64,000 nt of DNA from Mya arenaria (taxonomy: Eukaryota > Mollusca > Bivalvia > Myida > Myidae), in assembly GCF_026914265.1 (NCBI RefSeq), contig NC_069136.1, positions 34,588,406-34,652,405 on the forward strand, read 5' to 3'. Shown here in pieces: positions 1 to 10,459 of this stretch (position 1 is the stretch's first letter; the number at the start of each line of letters is the position of its first letter). The notes below the pieces were generated by a model that worked only from the letters and a program-made list of their open reading frames with translations, searched no databases and was not told where the DNA came from. The position numbers were made by a program, and so were the translations under genes.

Positions 1-1650
1 ACAGCACTGACCACTGCCGCTAGTGTATAAAACAGCAGCGTTGCTATATTCGAGACTGTTGTATGTCCACAATGGTAAGTGCAGTACTGACTACGCCCGC
101 TAATGTATAAAACAGTAGCCTTGGTTTTAACGAGACTGCTAATTGACCGCAATGATAAGTGCGGTACTGACCACGCCCGCTAGTGTATAAAACAGCAGCC
201 TTGGTTTAATCGAGCATGCAAATTGACCGCAATGATAAGTGCAGGACTGACCATGCCCGCTAGTATATAATATAGCAGCGTTGCTATGTTCGAGACTGTT
301 GTATGTCCACAATGGTAAGTGCAGTACTGACCACGCCCGCTAGTGTTTAAAACAGTAGCCTTGGTTTAAACGAGACTGTTAATTGACCGCAATGATAAGT
401 GCGGTATTGACCACGCCTGCTAGTGTATAAAACAGCAGCCTCGGTTTGATCGAGACTGTTCATTGACCGCAATGATAAGTGAAGTACTGACCAAGCCTGC
501 TTGTGTTTAAAACAGCAGCCTCGGTGTGATTGAGACTGTTCATTTTCCACAATGGTTAGTGAAGTACTGACCACGCCCGCTAGTGTATGAAACAGCAGCC
601 TCGGTTTGATCGAGACTGTTCACTGACCACAATTGTAAGTGCAGTGCTTACTAAGCCCGCTAGTGTAGTAAACAGCAGCCTTTGTTTGACCTAGACTGTT
701 CATTGATCACACCGGTAAGTGCAGCACTGACCACGCCAGCTTGTGTATAAAACAGCACCTTTGCTTGACCGGGAATATTCATGGACCGTAATGATAAGTG
801 CGGTACTGACCACGCCTGCTAGTGTATGAAATAGCAGCCTCGGTTTGATCGAGACTGTTGATTGACCACATTAGTAAGTGCAGTACTGACTACGCCAGGT
901 AGTGTAGTAAAAATCACCTTTGTTTGATCGAGACTGTTGATTGACCACATTAGTAAGTGCAGTACTGACTACGCCCGCTAGTGAAGTAAACAGCACCTTT
1001 GTTTGATCGAGAATGTTAATTGACCACAATGGTAAGTGCAGTACTGACTACGCCAGCTAGTGTAGTAAAGAGCAGCCTTTGTTTGAGTGAGACTATTGAT
1101 TGACCACAATAGTAAGTGCAGTACTGACTTCGCCCGCTAGTGTAGTAAACAGCAGCTTTGTTTGACCAAGACTGTTCATTGGCCATAATGGTAAGTGCAA
1201 CACTGACCACGCCCTCTAGTGCATAAAACAGCAGCCTCGGTTTGATCGAGACTGTTGATTGACCACAATAGTAAGTGCAGTTCTGACTACGACCACTAGT
1301 GTATAAAACAGCAGCCTTTGTTTGACCGAGACTGTTGATTGACAACAATGGTAAGTGCAGTACTGATCACGCCCGCTAGTGAAGTAAACAGCAGGCTTTG
1401 TTTGTTCGAGACTGTTCATTGACCACAATGGTAAGTGCAGTACTGACTACGCCCGCTAGTGAAGTAAACAGCATGCTTTATTTGACCAAGACTGTTCATT
1501 GACCCCAATAGTAAGTGAAGTACTGACTACGCCCGCTAGTGTAGTAAACAGTAGCCTTTGTTTGACCGAGACTGTTCATTGACCACAATGGTCAGTGCAG
1601 TACTGAACACGCCCGCTAGTGTATAAAATAGCAGCTTCGGTTTGATCTTG
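1..1650. repeat. 80-bp tandem satellite, about 20 units
   Basis: The core CGAGACTGTT recurs every 80 bases (51, 131, 211, 291, 371, 451 and so on) until about 1648, where the last unit breaks off into unique sequence. Units differ by roughly 5-20 percent. Each holds GTATAAAACAGCAGCCT and a short palindrome-like CTCGG...CGAG. Open frames on the minus strand are by-products of the repeat, because 80 is not a multiple of 3 and frames rotate. The array runs off the left window edge. The same unit recurs at 26924-27092 beside the retroelement. Confidence 0.95.
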
Positions 1651-2288
1651 TTTTGTTGTGTAAAGCTGCTTGTAAATATTGCTTGTTGTTGTTACATACA
1701 GAAGGGAACTAAAATAAGAAGTTAATCTACTTGGCAAGTCTATTTTATTTTTTTCTGCCAATCATATATATAAATGTATCAAATTATGCCTAAAATGAAG
1801 GATACATGTTCTTTATGTTCCTACTTTTAATTTCTCTGCTGTATCAATTTTAACAAAATCAAATATCATTTTTTATGTATGTACACCACTGTGTGGGAAT
1901 GGACACCGGATATAGCTCGAAAAATGATCAATCAATAAGCATTTGATTCTGACACATGGTAAGTTTTTTGTTATTATTATTTTATTTTATAGTGATATTT
2001 ATCAAATTCGAAGAGCTTCGAATAGATCGATCCTGTGCAATACACGACTATAATGGAAATGTGTCTCCTCTTTTCTATAATAGCAAAATTCTCGCCGAAT
2101 GTTGCATGATCGCTCACAAATGTTCAGTAATGTGGTACGATTTCAAACATAAAACAACAAATAGAAAATAAGAATGAAAACTGAATCGAGCGATTTCATT
2201 ATAATTACAGCATCTAATATTGTGTATGATATCAATACGATATGTTTTGTTGTTATGGAGATATTCATCCTTTATGATGACCTGAAGA

Positions 2289-2358
2289 TGTACCGGGGAT
2301 AGCTGAAGCAAATAAATAACTGCACAGGGGATAGCTATTAACTGTACTGAGGATAGTT
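2289..2358 (+). repeat. Left iteron cluster of the transposon
   Basis: Three direct copies of a TGTACCGGGGATAGCT-like motif lie at 2289-2304, 2321-2336 and 2343-2358 (spacings 32 and 22). The cluster begins 402 bp from the left end. It is matched by three inverted copies at 3628-3696. Symmetric placement suggests transposase-binding sites; that role is inference. Confidence 0.75.
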
Positions 2359-2791
2359 ACGATGTATTTATATTAACGAGACTGTGATGATGGTTACGTC
2401 TTCTTAACTCTATGCAAGCTCAGTGAAAATTGTCCAATGTTGTCCATATCGAGAAATTAGAGCAATAATGTTACTGTTATATGTATAGTATACCTTACAT
2501 AAATGTGTCCCTTGTTTGTATATATAAATAATGATGATCGGTCCGTATGTCTTTGCATTCTAATGAAAATTCTGTTTTATATCATCAGCTGTCCATATCA
2601 TAAATATAATATTGACCGGTGACGTCATACAACTAGTAAGTGCGGCTTGCTATTTTCACAACGACGTAGAAAAGTCGCAAGAAAACTGCATTAGCTTTGT
2701 TTAATAAAACACACCTACAGCGCTTTAAAAGTATTTAATGGTAATATAAAAGGTTCGGTATACTATAACAAATATTTACATTACACTTCGG

Positions 2792-3066
2792 GCACCAGTC
2801 AATTGTAACCACGGCCCCACAGGTCCTGGGGTATACCGGGGATAGCCGGGGAAAAGGGCCGTGTTTTTACTTTCCATGTGCCCCCGCAGGGCCGGGTGAC
2901 CGCGGTGGTTTTGTCATAGCGCCAAATTTAGCGGAGATTGGGCATTATGTAGAGTCTCTGGGGTGCGGGGGGCATTTGGCCGGGGTTTAACCATCAGTTT
3001 GTTCCAGCAGGGCGGGGATTTTACCCGTGGTTGGCTGGACCGAAAGTCAAGGTCCCGGCTATTTTT
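2792..3066. mobile_element. Truncated MITE, GCACCAGTCAA family
   Basis: The left end GCACCAGTCAATTGTAACC matches both inverted ends of the full MITE at 57082-57400. The right part (about 3001-3060, GGCTGGAC...) matches the reverse complement of the inner left arm of that copy but lacks the outermost terminal repeat. It is GC-rich against AT-rich surroundings. It is nested inside the 1887-4103 transposon. Confidence 0.7.
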
Positions 3067-3363
3067 GCAACGTTTTTGCACACTAAGTCATCTATAATAA
3101 ATAATATATTGTGATCAAATTTTGTTCACTTGAAGCTGTTTCTAAGCTTGGATCGATGTTGCTATTACTTAGAACAGGAAATGGTCTCAGCTCGTTCACT
3201 TCACCGAGAAACTAAGTATTGTGACCAACCTTGAAATATAAGCAGCATGCATACACATGTATACGTTCATTTAGGAGGACATGTACCAAACTCATTGATA
3301 ACTTAACTTTATTCAATAATTTGTCATTATATTGTACTCTCACTTTTGCAGATAATTTGAAAA

Positions 3364-3549
3364 ATGGATTTGACGGATGCATCCATGGATTTGTCAGCGG
3401 TAACGGTGACTGAGGATAATGGAAAAAAGTTTGTGTGCAGCATATGTACCTATTCAACTGACTACAAAAGCAACCTGAAAAGGCATATGAATGTACAAAG
3501 AGACATACCAAGGACCAGCACTCCAAAATCTAAAGAAAAGGCGAATTAA
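3364..3549 (+). CDS. Single zinc-finger exon inside the transposon
   Basis: This 61-residue frame contains one C2H2-like finger around residues 22-42: FVCSICTYSTDY, then SNLKRH. The last histidine of the C-x2-C-x12-H-x3-H pattern reads Q (HMNVQ), so the finger is incomplete or uses another ligand further on. A lysine-rich tail follows. The ATG sits 11 bases after CTCACTTTTGCAG, a good 3' splice acceptor, so this may be the last exon of a spliced gene or a captured host exon. No partner exon is evident. Expression is unproven. Confidence 0.4.
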   Translation: MDLTDASMDLSAVTVTEDNGKKFVCSICTYSTDYKSNLKRHMNVQRDIPRTSTPKSKEKAN

Positions 3550-3627
3550 ATATCGAAGCCATTAAATATTATGTGTATTGTATATATACTGTTATTGTGT
3601 TACGATCATCTTGATCCATTTTTACAT

Positions 3628-3696
3628 GCTATCCCCAGTACACATTGCTCAACTTTGAAACTATCCCCAGTACACAAAACGGCTATCCCCGGTACA
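3628..3696 (-). repeat. Right iteron cluster of the transposon
   Basis: Three inverted copies of the left iteron occur at 3628-3642, 3660-3674 and 3682-3696 (GCTATCCCCAGTACA type). The cluster ends 407 bp from the right end, mirroring the 402 bp on the left. Both clusters place their first and third motifs 54 bp apart. Confidence 0.75.
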
Positions 3697-4132
3697 GTAT
3701 CGTGAACATTTGTAAGGGCATAACAGTTTAAAAGTTACATTGCCAGTTTTTATAATAAACATAGTTTAGCTTATGCTTGTAAAATCCTTCGATTCAGATT
3801 TCTTTATTTATTCGATATATTTCCTAAGATTACAATACTTGTCGAAATTCTGTGAGTTTTGAGGTGATCATCACAGATTTAAAGTAACATTTTTCATGGT
3901 CTGCTAATTTTTAAGCATTATAAAGCACCTCATAGGCCAAATTTAGCATTCAGCTATTATTTCAAACACGTGTTTCATTTGTGGATACGGTAGATAATCG
4001 TTAACACGGCAAGATCTTACCTCTGGTCTAGAAAAACAACAGCATATTGGTATGTTTACTTATCACTTTTTGAGCTATATCCGGTGTCCATTCCCACACA
4101 GTGTACACATTAACCGTAAACAAAGCAACATT

Positions 4133-5236
4133 CTACCATGGGCGCCATACATTGTCTTCGGACACTTGACGGACTGCATCATCGTTACTTCGGTAAAATG
4201 AAAAACAACCATCTGACCCCAAATATTCAAAACGATTTTGGGATTGACTGTCAGTCGAATGTCGAAATTGGGAAAATCAGAATCGCTACTCTCGAAACTC
4301 AAACCGGAAGTGATTGAATAATGTATGGTGACGTCGTCGTGGCCTTTTGTCATCCACGAGATCGGCGAACATTCTAGAATACTCATAGGAATATTGTACT
4401 TTGACTAGTTAATCCACTCAACCGTTCGTCCGATCTTCTCGGCGTTGACATGAGAGCGGCCTGTGGGTTTTGGCCTTGATGGCTATATGCATAAGGCGCC
4501 CGATCCTCTATATGCGGAAAACGATTCTCAACTTCCTCAATCCGTCCTTCAGCAGCCTCACTGCTAATCTGCTTATGTGCATAGACGCTCCTCAAATGTC
4601 CACTCACATTGATCGCAACTACCGGATCACAAGCGTCGTCTAAAGCTATGTATGTGACCGCCTCCCGTTTGCGATCCCGAAAACCGCTGTTGTAGGACGT
4701 TGCGGAGGAGGCTGTTTCTGTGGCTTAAGTGGTATCTGCTGATGCTGAAGTGCCTCGTGAGATGGAACGCGGTGAGCTCCAGGATGTCAGTTTTGTCAAC
4801 AAGCGTCATTGGTGACACCTAAAATAGAATATAATCTTTAATTTTTAAAAACCTCACATTTCCAATCAATTTTGATAAACTTACATGATGAGGTTTTAGA
4901 CTTATTCCACTTTTCTTATTGTTATATTTAGGTCATCTTAATTAGCAATGTAAATAAATAGGACGCATACAATGCATTTTGGCGAACTAAATTGGAATTG
5001 AAAGTGCTAGCAGATGTAACAGATGAAACACTAACAGTAAACTACATTAAATAAAATCATTACTATATGGATTTGTAATAGAAACAGTGCAATATCAGAT
5101 TGTTTAATCGCTTTTAAAACATTTCATGTCGAGGCGGTACCTGTTGTCGAATGGTTTCCGTGACAAGGAGCTTGAGGCGGTCAATGCTTGCGTTCATCCT
5201 CTCACGGCCTTGACGCTCAACTAGGGGCTTGCGTAC
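4133..5236 (-). pseudogene. HES-like bHLH-Orange repressor, copy A, frameshifted
   Basis: Two exons are visible. Exon at 5141-5236: acceptor TTTGTAG, basic region plus helix 1 (RKPLVERQGRERMNASIDRL), donor GTACCG. Exon at 4133-4818: acceptor CTATTTTAG, helix 2 (VDKTDILELTAFHL), then Orange-domain remains, ending in the codons for WRPW plus stop (4133-4147). WRPW is the Groucho-recruiting tail of Hairy/E(spl) repressors. Intron 4819-5140 is 322 bp. Relative to copy B the last exon has an early frameshift after helix 2, a deletion of about 20 bp in the linker before the Orange domain, and a further shift before the C-terminus, so no continuous frame joins bHLH to WRPW. The exon for the N-terminus was not found. 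Splice sites remain canonical, so decay may be recent. Confidence 0.8.
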
Positions 5237-5589
5237 CTACAAAGGACACAAAATGAAATGAGAAATACATGTAGTTATATAATTTCATATAATGGAAGAC
5301 ATGATATGTTCATTTTCTGAAGGCCTTGTTGGTATAATTAGACGGCTTAGGCTATCGGTGATTATATTCTTTACTTTCAGAAACTTTGAATTTTCTTGAA
5401 AGTATTAATGAATATTTTTCTTTAATTTTATCATTCGTTTTTATTTGTGTTGATGAAACTTACACATGAGTTAATTTAACTTATTAAAACTTAATTATGT
5501 TATTTTGATTACGTTTAAAAGTAAGCTTTGAGATATCTCTTGTTGGGATTAACTTAGAAGAGACTAAAGCAAATATGCAAAGACGCATA

Positions 5590-7185
5590 TTTCATTTTCA
5601 AGAACATGCTTTAGATAATAAACTGATATAAACAAATATATGATGCCATTCAGCAAAATTTTGATATGAAAGTAATTATGCTTTCTGTTTTATTCATGTA
5701 ATAAAAAATACAAGTCCTAACATTAGGATAAAAAGGAAAAAGACACAAACAACAAACAAATTCTCAGGTATGAAGCAACGTCCCCTAAAGAATTTTGCAC
5801 GTCTAGATCTATATGTTCTCCGTTCTTGCAAAATGTAAGGGTTTAATGAATCAACTCCTTGTATTTGTGATAGTAATTGTTAAGGGCTTATGTCTGACGG
5901 TTGGAGAGTTTTGCGTGTATATAAAGATTGGGTTTCACGTGTCATTTGGCACGAGATCGTAATTATATCTTCACGTGGACATCCTTAATTGACGCGATTT
6001 TTGAGTAAAGTGGTGTGCAACTTTAAGTAACTGTCAATCTAATTGTTATATTATTATTATTTGATATTTAATTTACCTCATGTGCCCATGCATTAATTGG
6101 AATGAGTGAATAAAGGAAATAAGGCTGACACTATTTGTTCATTATGTAATTTACTACCAGACCGCATTGTGTATTAATGGTAAATCGTTAATAAATGATA
6201 TTTACTAAAACTAAGCTCATATTCATATCAAAACTGAAATATTGAAAAATAATCAGTGGCAAAACAGCGTATCGATGGTCAGTGCCCAAAAGTTAAGTAT
6301 GTTTATGTAACGAGCGTTTTGATTGATCGAAGATGATATCAGAAAAATGATCTATTTATAGTTTTGCACTCGATTTTGCAAAGAATGAATCAGAGGTTTA
6401 ACATTATCCAACCTTTGATTATGACAATGGACTTCGGCTGCCTTAAAGAAGACAAATAAACATATGGAAGGGCATAGAAGAAAAAATACATCTTCACTTA
6501 CTGATTATACATCTTGCATTCTGAGGTGAACATCTTGCATTCTGATTTGTACATCTTGATTCCTTACATGTTCATCGTGCTTAATTGCATCCTTGTTGTT
6601 TGATAATATATTTATAGCAGTTGATATTTTAAACCTTATATCAAGTTTTTTGTGTTAAATTCGCGTAAAATATGATCAATCGATTAACAATTCCTAGCAA
6701 AATCTTCGTTCTGTTTGAGTGAAAGTTCTGAAACTCGAACAGAAATAAACGGAAGGTTTCGACATAATATGACAATCGGAACTCCTCGGCCAAAATAAAT
6801 CTATCCCGTTTTCTGGAGATGGCTGAGTTGTTACGATTGTTAAAACCTATTTTTTAGAAACTCACAGAAATGACCGACACTGTAAGCTTTTTTTAAGCGT
6901 ATGGCTATGTTGAATTCGTCCTGGCTTGCTGACATTTTTTATTCATGCTTAGGTTTGAGAAACTAAGCCAGCATAAAAGATAAGCCAAGAAGTAAGCTAC
7001 ACATGTATAAAGACAGTTAGACTTAAAGATACCTTAAACACGATTATAATGGAGAGTAATAAGTAAGAAAGCAGGATGTTCAAGTAAAAACGCAAGATGT
7101 TTTATTTGCTTTAATGTCCTTTAATAAAAAATAAACGCACATAAATGTCATCAGCTCGTCATACTCTTATCTCATTGCGACTAAA
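5590..7185. other. Intergenic, AT-rich; no gene seen
   Basis: No convincing exon, RNA or complete element was found. A short triplicated motif (ACATCTTGCATTCTGA type, period about 27) lies at 6505-6565. At 6779-6795 one arm of the CGGAACTCCTCGGCC foldback family (complete at 45403-45775) appears alone. Confidence 0.5.
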
Positions 7186-7190
7186 GGTAA

Positions 7191-7368
7191 ACAATGCTTT
7201 TTGTAAAATCGTTATTTATATTCCTGTTGAACATTTTCTCAATCTTGACAATTGCTAGTTAAAATATAATCTTTAATCTAAACAATGCTTTTTGTAAAAT
7301 CGTAATTTAAATTCCTGTTGAACATTTTCTCAATCTTGACAATTGCTAGTTAAAATATAATCTTTAAT
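7191..7368. repeat. Direct duplication, 91-bp period, 5' flank of small-exon gene A
   Basis: Positions 7191-7277 and 7282-7368 are nearly identical (ACAATGCTTTTTGTAAAATCG to ATAATCTTTAAT). Related sequence precedes exons of gene B at about 22980-23100, 23880-23970 and 25330-25440, so this is a promoter/5'-flank or intron module that has been copied repeatedly. Confidence 0.85.
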
Positions 7369-7401
7369 TTATTTAGATTGGATTCTAGCTGTTTCTAAAT
7401 T

Positions 7402-10400
7402 ATGGAAGAAACATCCAAACGAGGTGACCTTTCTAATCATACTAGTAAGTGTTTTATTGTACTGATGCAATATTCCTATATGATCTGATGTAATAACAAC
7501 GTAAACAAACACAAGAACACAAAAGCACGTTAGTATTACAACACAGTTTTAAAGAATGATATTCGGAATCTAGGGATCGTCGTATAACACACACTGAACA
7601 TTACACAAAAGTACGTTTTTAAATATTAAACATTACTACTGATCAGAATTTACTGATCAATTAATCATACTTGGGAGTATGTATATTGTTTGTTTAAGAT
7701 TATTGTTTACTTCATTTCTTAACGTTAGTCAAATTTGATTCATTTTCTAAAACACATTTCGGTGGGATTTCGTTGGTTTTCTACACACGTCTGTTAATTG
7801 CACAATCTTTGCGATGAACATTGATGATTAATTTACTTTTATGAATATATTTGCAAAAAGCTACAGAAACATGCTCAGTAGCAAAAAGTTTAAACATAAA
7901 CCCGGTTTAGTGGCAATGGGCAAACGCCAAAGACAAAGAACACAAAATCACAAACAAGAAACATAGAACAGCACAAAACTCTACAAACAGCACAGTGCAT
8001 AAATACTATGTATATATATAAAAGTATATAAAACCCACATACGCTCGTTTTGAGGATGATTTGTTATGGCAAGTTGTAATACCAAGATAAATATCTAAAA
8101 CCATTTGTAATAGTTTGATCAATTTAAATCCCTGGTAAAACTATATAGCAAACTATCGACATTTAACATTTAAAATGTTGAGAGCTACGGTCCCACGGGA
8201 TGACCCCCTTCCTTCAAATCCAGTTACCACTCCGAGTGCCTTGTTTATTTTCATATTTCATTTTTTTCCGCTCCTACTGCAAATTTTAAAACTTTTATTG
8301 ATCAAGGTTGTTCCGTTAACAAAGAGAAGTCTGCGTCAGAGCGCGAGAGGGGCAAGAAAAGAAAAGGTAGGAACCTTTAAACCCAGCATTTATGTTTAAA
8401 TAAACAGACCCGAAAGTAATTATTATCACATTGTTGATGACCTACACTCGAGCTAAGATAAATAAGTATATAAACTTAAACATAATTTTATCATGCACAT
8501 TGTGCAAAATTAACCACGTTTTCTTGCTATTTGCATTTAGAGAATAATGGTAACACATCCGATTTTCATGGACTTCAGACGACATCACACTTATCATGTT
8601 TGTCAAAGTTTACATATTTCAGGGTCCCACGAATCTGATGAGGTCCCGAAGAGATCTCGGTCGGGTGCTCAGGCCGGTCTTTCTTCCGAGAAAGGAAGAG
8701 AAAAGGCCACAAGGTATACATAAAGCTGAATGTGTTTTGATAGTAGCTTATTGCAAAAAGTGTCAAATAAATAAACGCAAATACACACTTGAAGCACAGG
8801 CGCATTAGTATTAATATGGAAACCTAACACTACTCTCCTGAAATTAATAATAATACAGTTTATTAGTTTTATCGGTTCAAAAACTCTTTTTTTTGTAGAC
8901 GAAAGTTACTTTTTTTATCAAAAACTCGTGTAAACGCGTATACATTTTATCAGCTCATGATACAGACATCTCCTTATTTTGATATATATATCATTAAATG
9001 TATATTTATTCTCAATCTTCCTCATCATGCCGGTTGGAATGCTGAAATAGAATGTTTAACCTAATGATATCGGATTATTTTCAGTTCAGCAACCACGGAA
9101 ACCAACTTGACTCAAAGATATGGCCGCTATCGGCGTAAGTTTTTTAATTTACAAGTTGGATGTTCTCATTTAATGCAAGATTTCAGTTTTAAAAAATGAT
9201 AGGGGCACTTGTGCTAATAACAAAGTACAAGAAGGCTTGAACACAAAGGAACATGAAAGAATAAAACAGCTTAAAGAAATATATTCGGAGACATATTTGC
9301 ATCAAAATGATTCGCGAAAAAAACTAATAGTGAGGGATCACGAACCCTGCGCGATGTATAATGAACACTTTTAAAAAGTATAACATGAATTCCAAGATGA
9401 ACGTATTTTATTTGATAATGTATGGGATTATGTTTGTAAAAAGTTCCAGATTAAATATGGTACACTTTTTCAAAATGATCAAAGTTTTTACATTTTCTGG
9501 ACTTTCGATGTTATTCAGTTGGCTTTCTACACATAACTCCCGATCGTTGTATTTATAGCACGGACTTGAAAGTCAACACTCATTTATCATTCAATAATGG
9601 AAATATATTTTTACAAGTTGGAATGGGATTTTGTGTGTGTGTTGGAGGGGGGTTGCGGGTAGTAACCAATCAAAATATCAGATTAAATAGCTAAATACAT
9701 CTGCAATAGTACGATCTATTTAAGTTCTAGTTAAAACCTTGATTTTTTAAAATATCAGAATTTCAAAATCTAGTCATGGTTAGCAGCTACGGACTCAGGA
9801 TATCCTTACGTCAAATCCAAGAGCTGCTCTGACTGCCTTGTTTATTTTAATACTTCACATATTTCAGATAGGTACGCTCCTTGGGTGCCCGAGGATAATA
9901 AAAGAAAGGGTAAAAAGTCGCAATAATTTTTATTATATTATTCAATTGTTATATTGATACAACATCGATTTAAGCTTTAAAATAATTAAACACAACAAGG
10001 TGTGCTAGTGGTATAAGTGTCCGCCTCTCACTCAGGATGTTCGAGCCATACCAGGGACGTTCTTATGCCTCTAAATAAGGACACCCCAGTACTGTTACTT
10101 ACTCGGGTAATAAACCGGAGAGTGATTCATATCAGCTTAAAGATGGCCAACATCGAGCTGAAATGAATTTGGATATTAAACTAAACAAAGAACAAAAACA
10201 ACTTTTCACCATGTATATTGTGTTGAATAATTGGAGTCGTATTGCTTGATTAGAAATTCCGATGATAAGGACTATTTAAACTCGTATCATGTATGTCAAT
10301 GTTTCAATTTCAATGACATATTTCAGGGACACCTAGTGCGCTTCCAGACGGCCCCAGGTCGGGTGTTGAGCCTGTTCCCACTGACGATGAGCCAGACGGA

Positions 10401-10457
10401 GTAGAAAAACCTTTGTCTGGCCTTCCAGACGCCAACCTACGGAAACCCAAACGATAA
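7402..10457 (+). CDS. Small-exon gene A: 138-residue hydrophilic protein, unknown function
   Basis: I assembled this from six exons: 7402-7444, 8307-8366, 8623-8713, 9085-9134, 9868-9909 and 10327-10457 (43, 60, 91, 50, 42 and 131 nt). All junctions are GT-AG with good donors (GTAAGT, GTAGGA, GTATAC, GTAAGT, GTAAAA) and mostly TTTCAG acceptors. Phases match at every joint; total 417 nt is 138 codons plus TAA. The N-terminal part is rich in K, R, S and E (MEETSKRGDLSNHT; then KSASERERGKKRK; then EVPKRSRSGA). Residues 65-95 are arginine/tyrosine-rich (TQRYGRYRHRYAPW). The tail is proline/acidic and ends LPDANLRKPKR. No signal peptide, membrane segment or known domain is seen. The gene at 23975-26024 is a paralog with the same architecture. 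Exon 1 is preceded by GATTCTAG, so a 5' noncoding exon is likely. Exons 2 and 5 share upstream intron sequence, which indicates internal exon duplication. A basic nuclear or nucleic-acid-binding role is possible but unproven. Confidence 0.65.
9996..10165 (+). mobile_element. tRNA-derived SINE-like sequence in gene A last intron
   Basis: CTAGTGGTATAAGTGTCC resembles a pol III A box, and TTCGAGCCATACC about 35 bases later resembles a B box. A homologous copy with the same 3' body (GTAATAAACCGGAGAG type) lies at 24566-24730 in an intron of paralogous gene B. It therefore predates duplication of the exon-intron module. Confidence 0.55.
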
Positions 10458-10459
10458 TC

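Larger units (their letters stand above)
1887..4103. mobile_element. DNA transposon, 32-bp TIRs, 5-bp TSD (TACAC), non-autonomous
   Basis: Positions 1887-1918 and 4072-4103 are perfect 32-bp inverted repeats beginning CACTGTGTGGGAATGG. Both flanks carry TACAC (1882-1886 and 4104-4108), a 5-bp target duplication. The paralogous locus at about 40260-40290 lacks the element. About 400 bp inside each end lie three copies of a 15-16-bp iteron (2289-2358 and, inverted, 3628-3696). No transposase reading frame is visible, so it is non-autonomous. It carries a truncated MITE (2792-3066) and a lone zinc-finger exon (3364-3549). A 5-bp TSD with CAC termini fits Transib/RAG-like elements; subterminal iterons also occur in CACTA/EnSpm elements, whose TSD is usually 2-3 bp. 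Superfamily is therefore unresolved. Confidence 0.85.
1666..5585. other. Segmental duplication copy A (pairs with 40060-41825)
   Basis: The stretch from the shared GTTGTTACATACAGAAGGGA (near 1689 and 40069), through the HES-like pseudogene, to the shared TTAACTTAGAAGA (near 5550 and 41789) aligns by eye with 40060-41825 in the same orientation. The only large difference is the 2.2-kb transposon at 1887-4103, absent from copy B. Copy B therefore shows the empty site, and the insertion most likely postdates the duplication. Confidence 0.8.
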
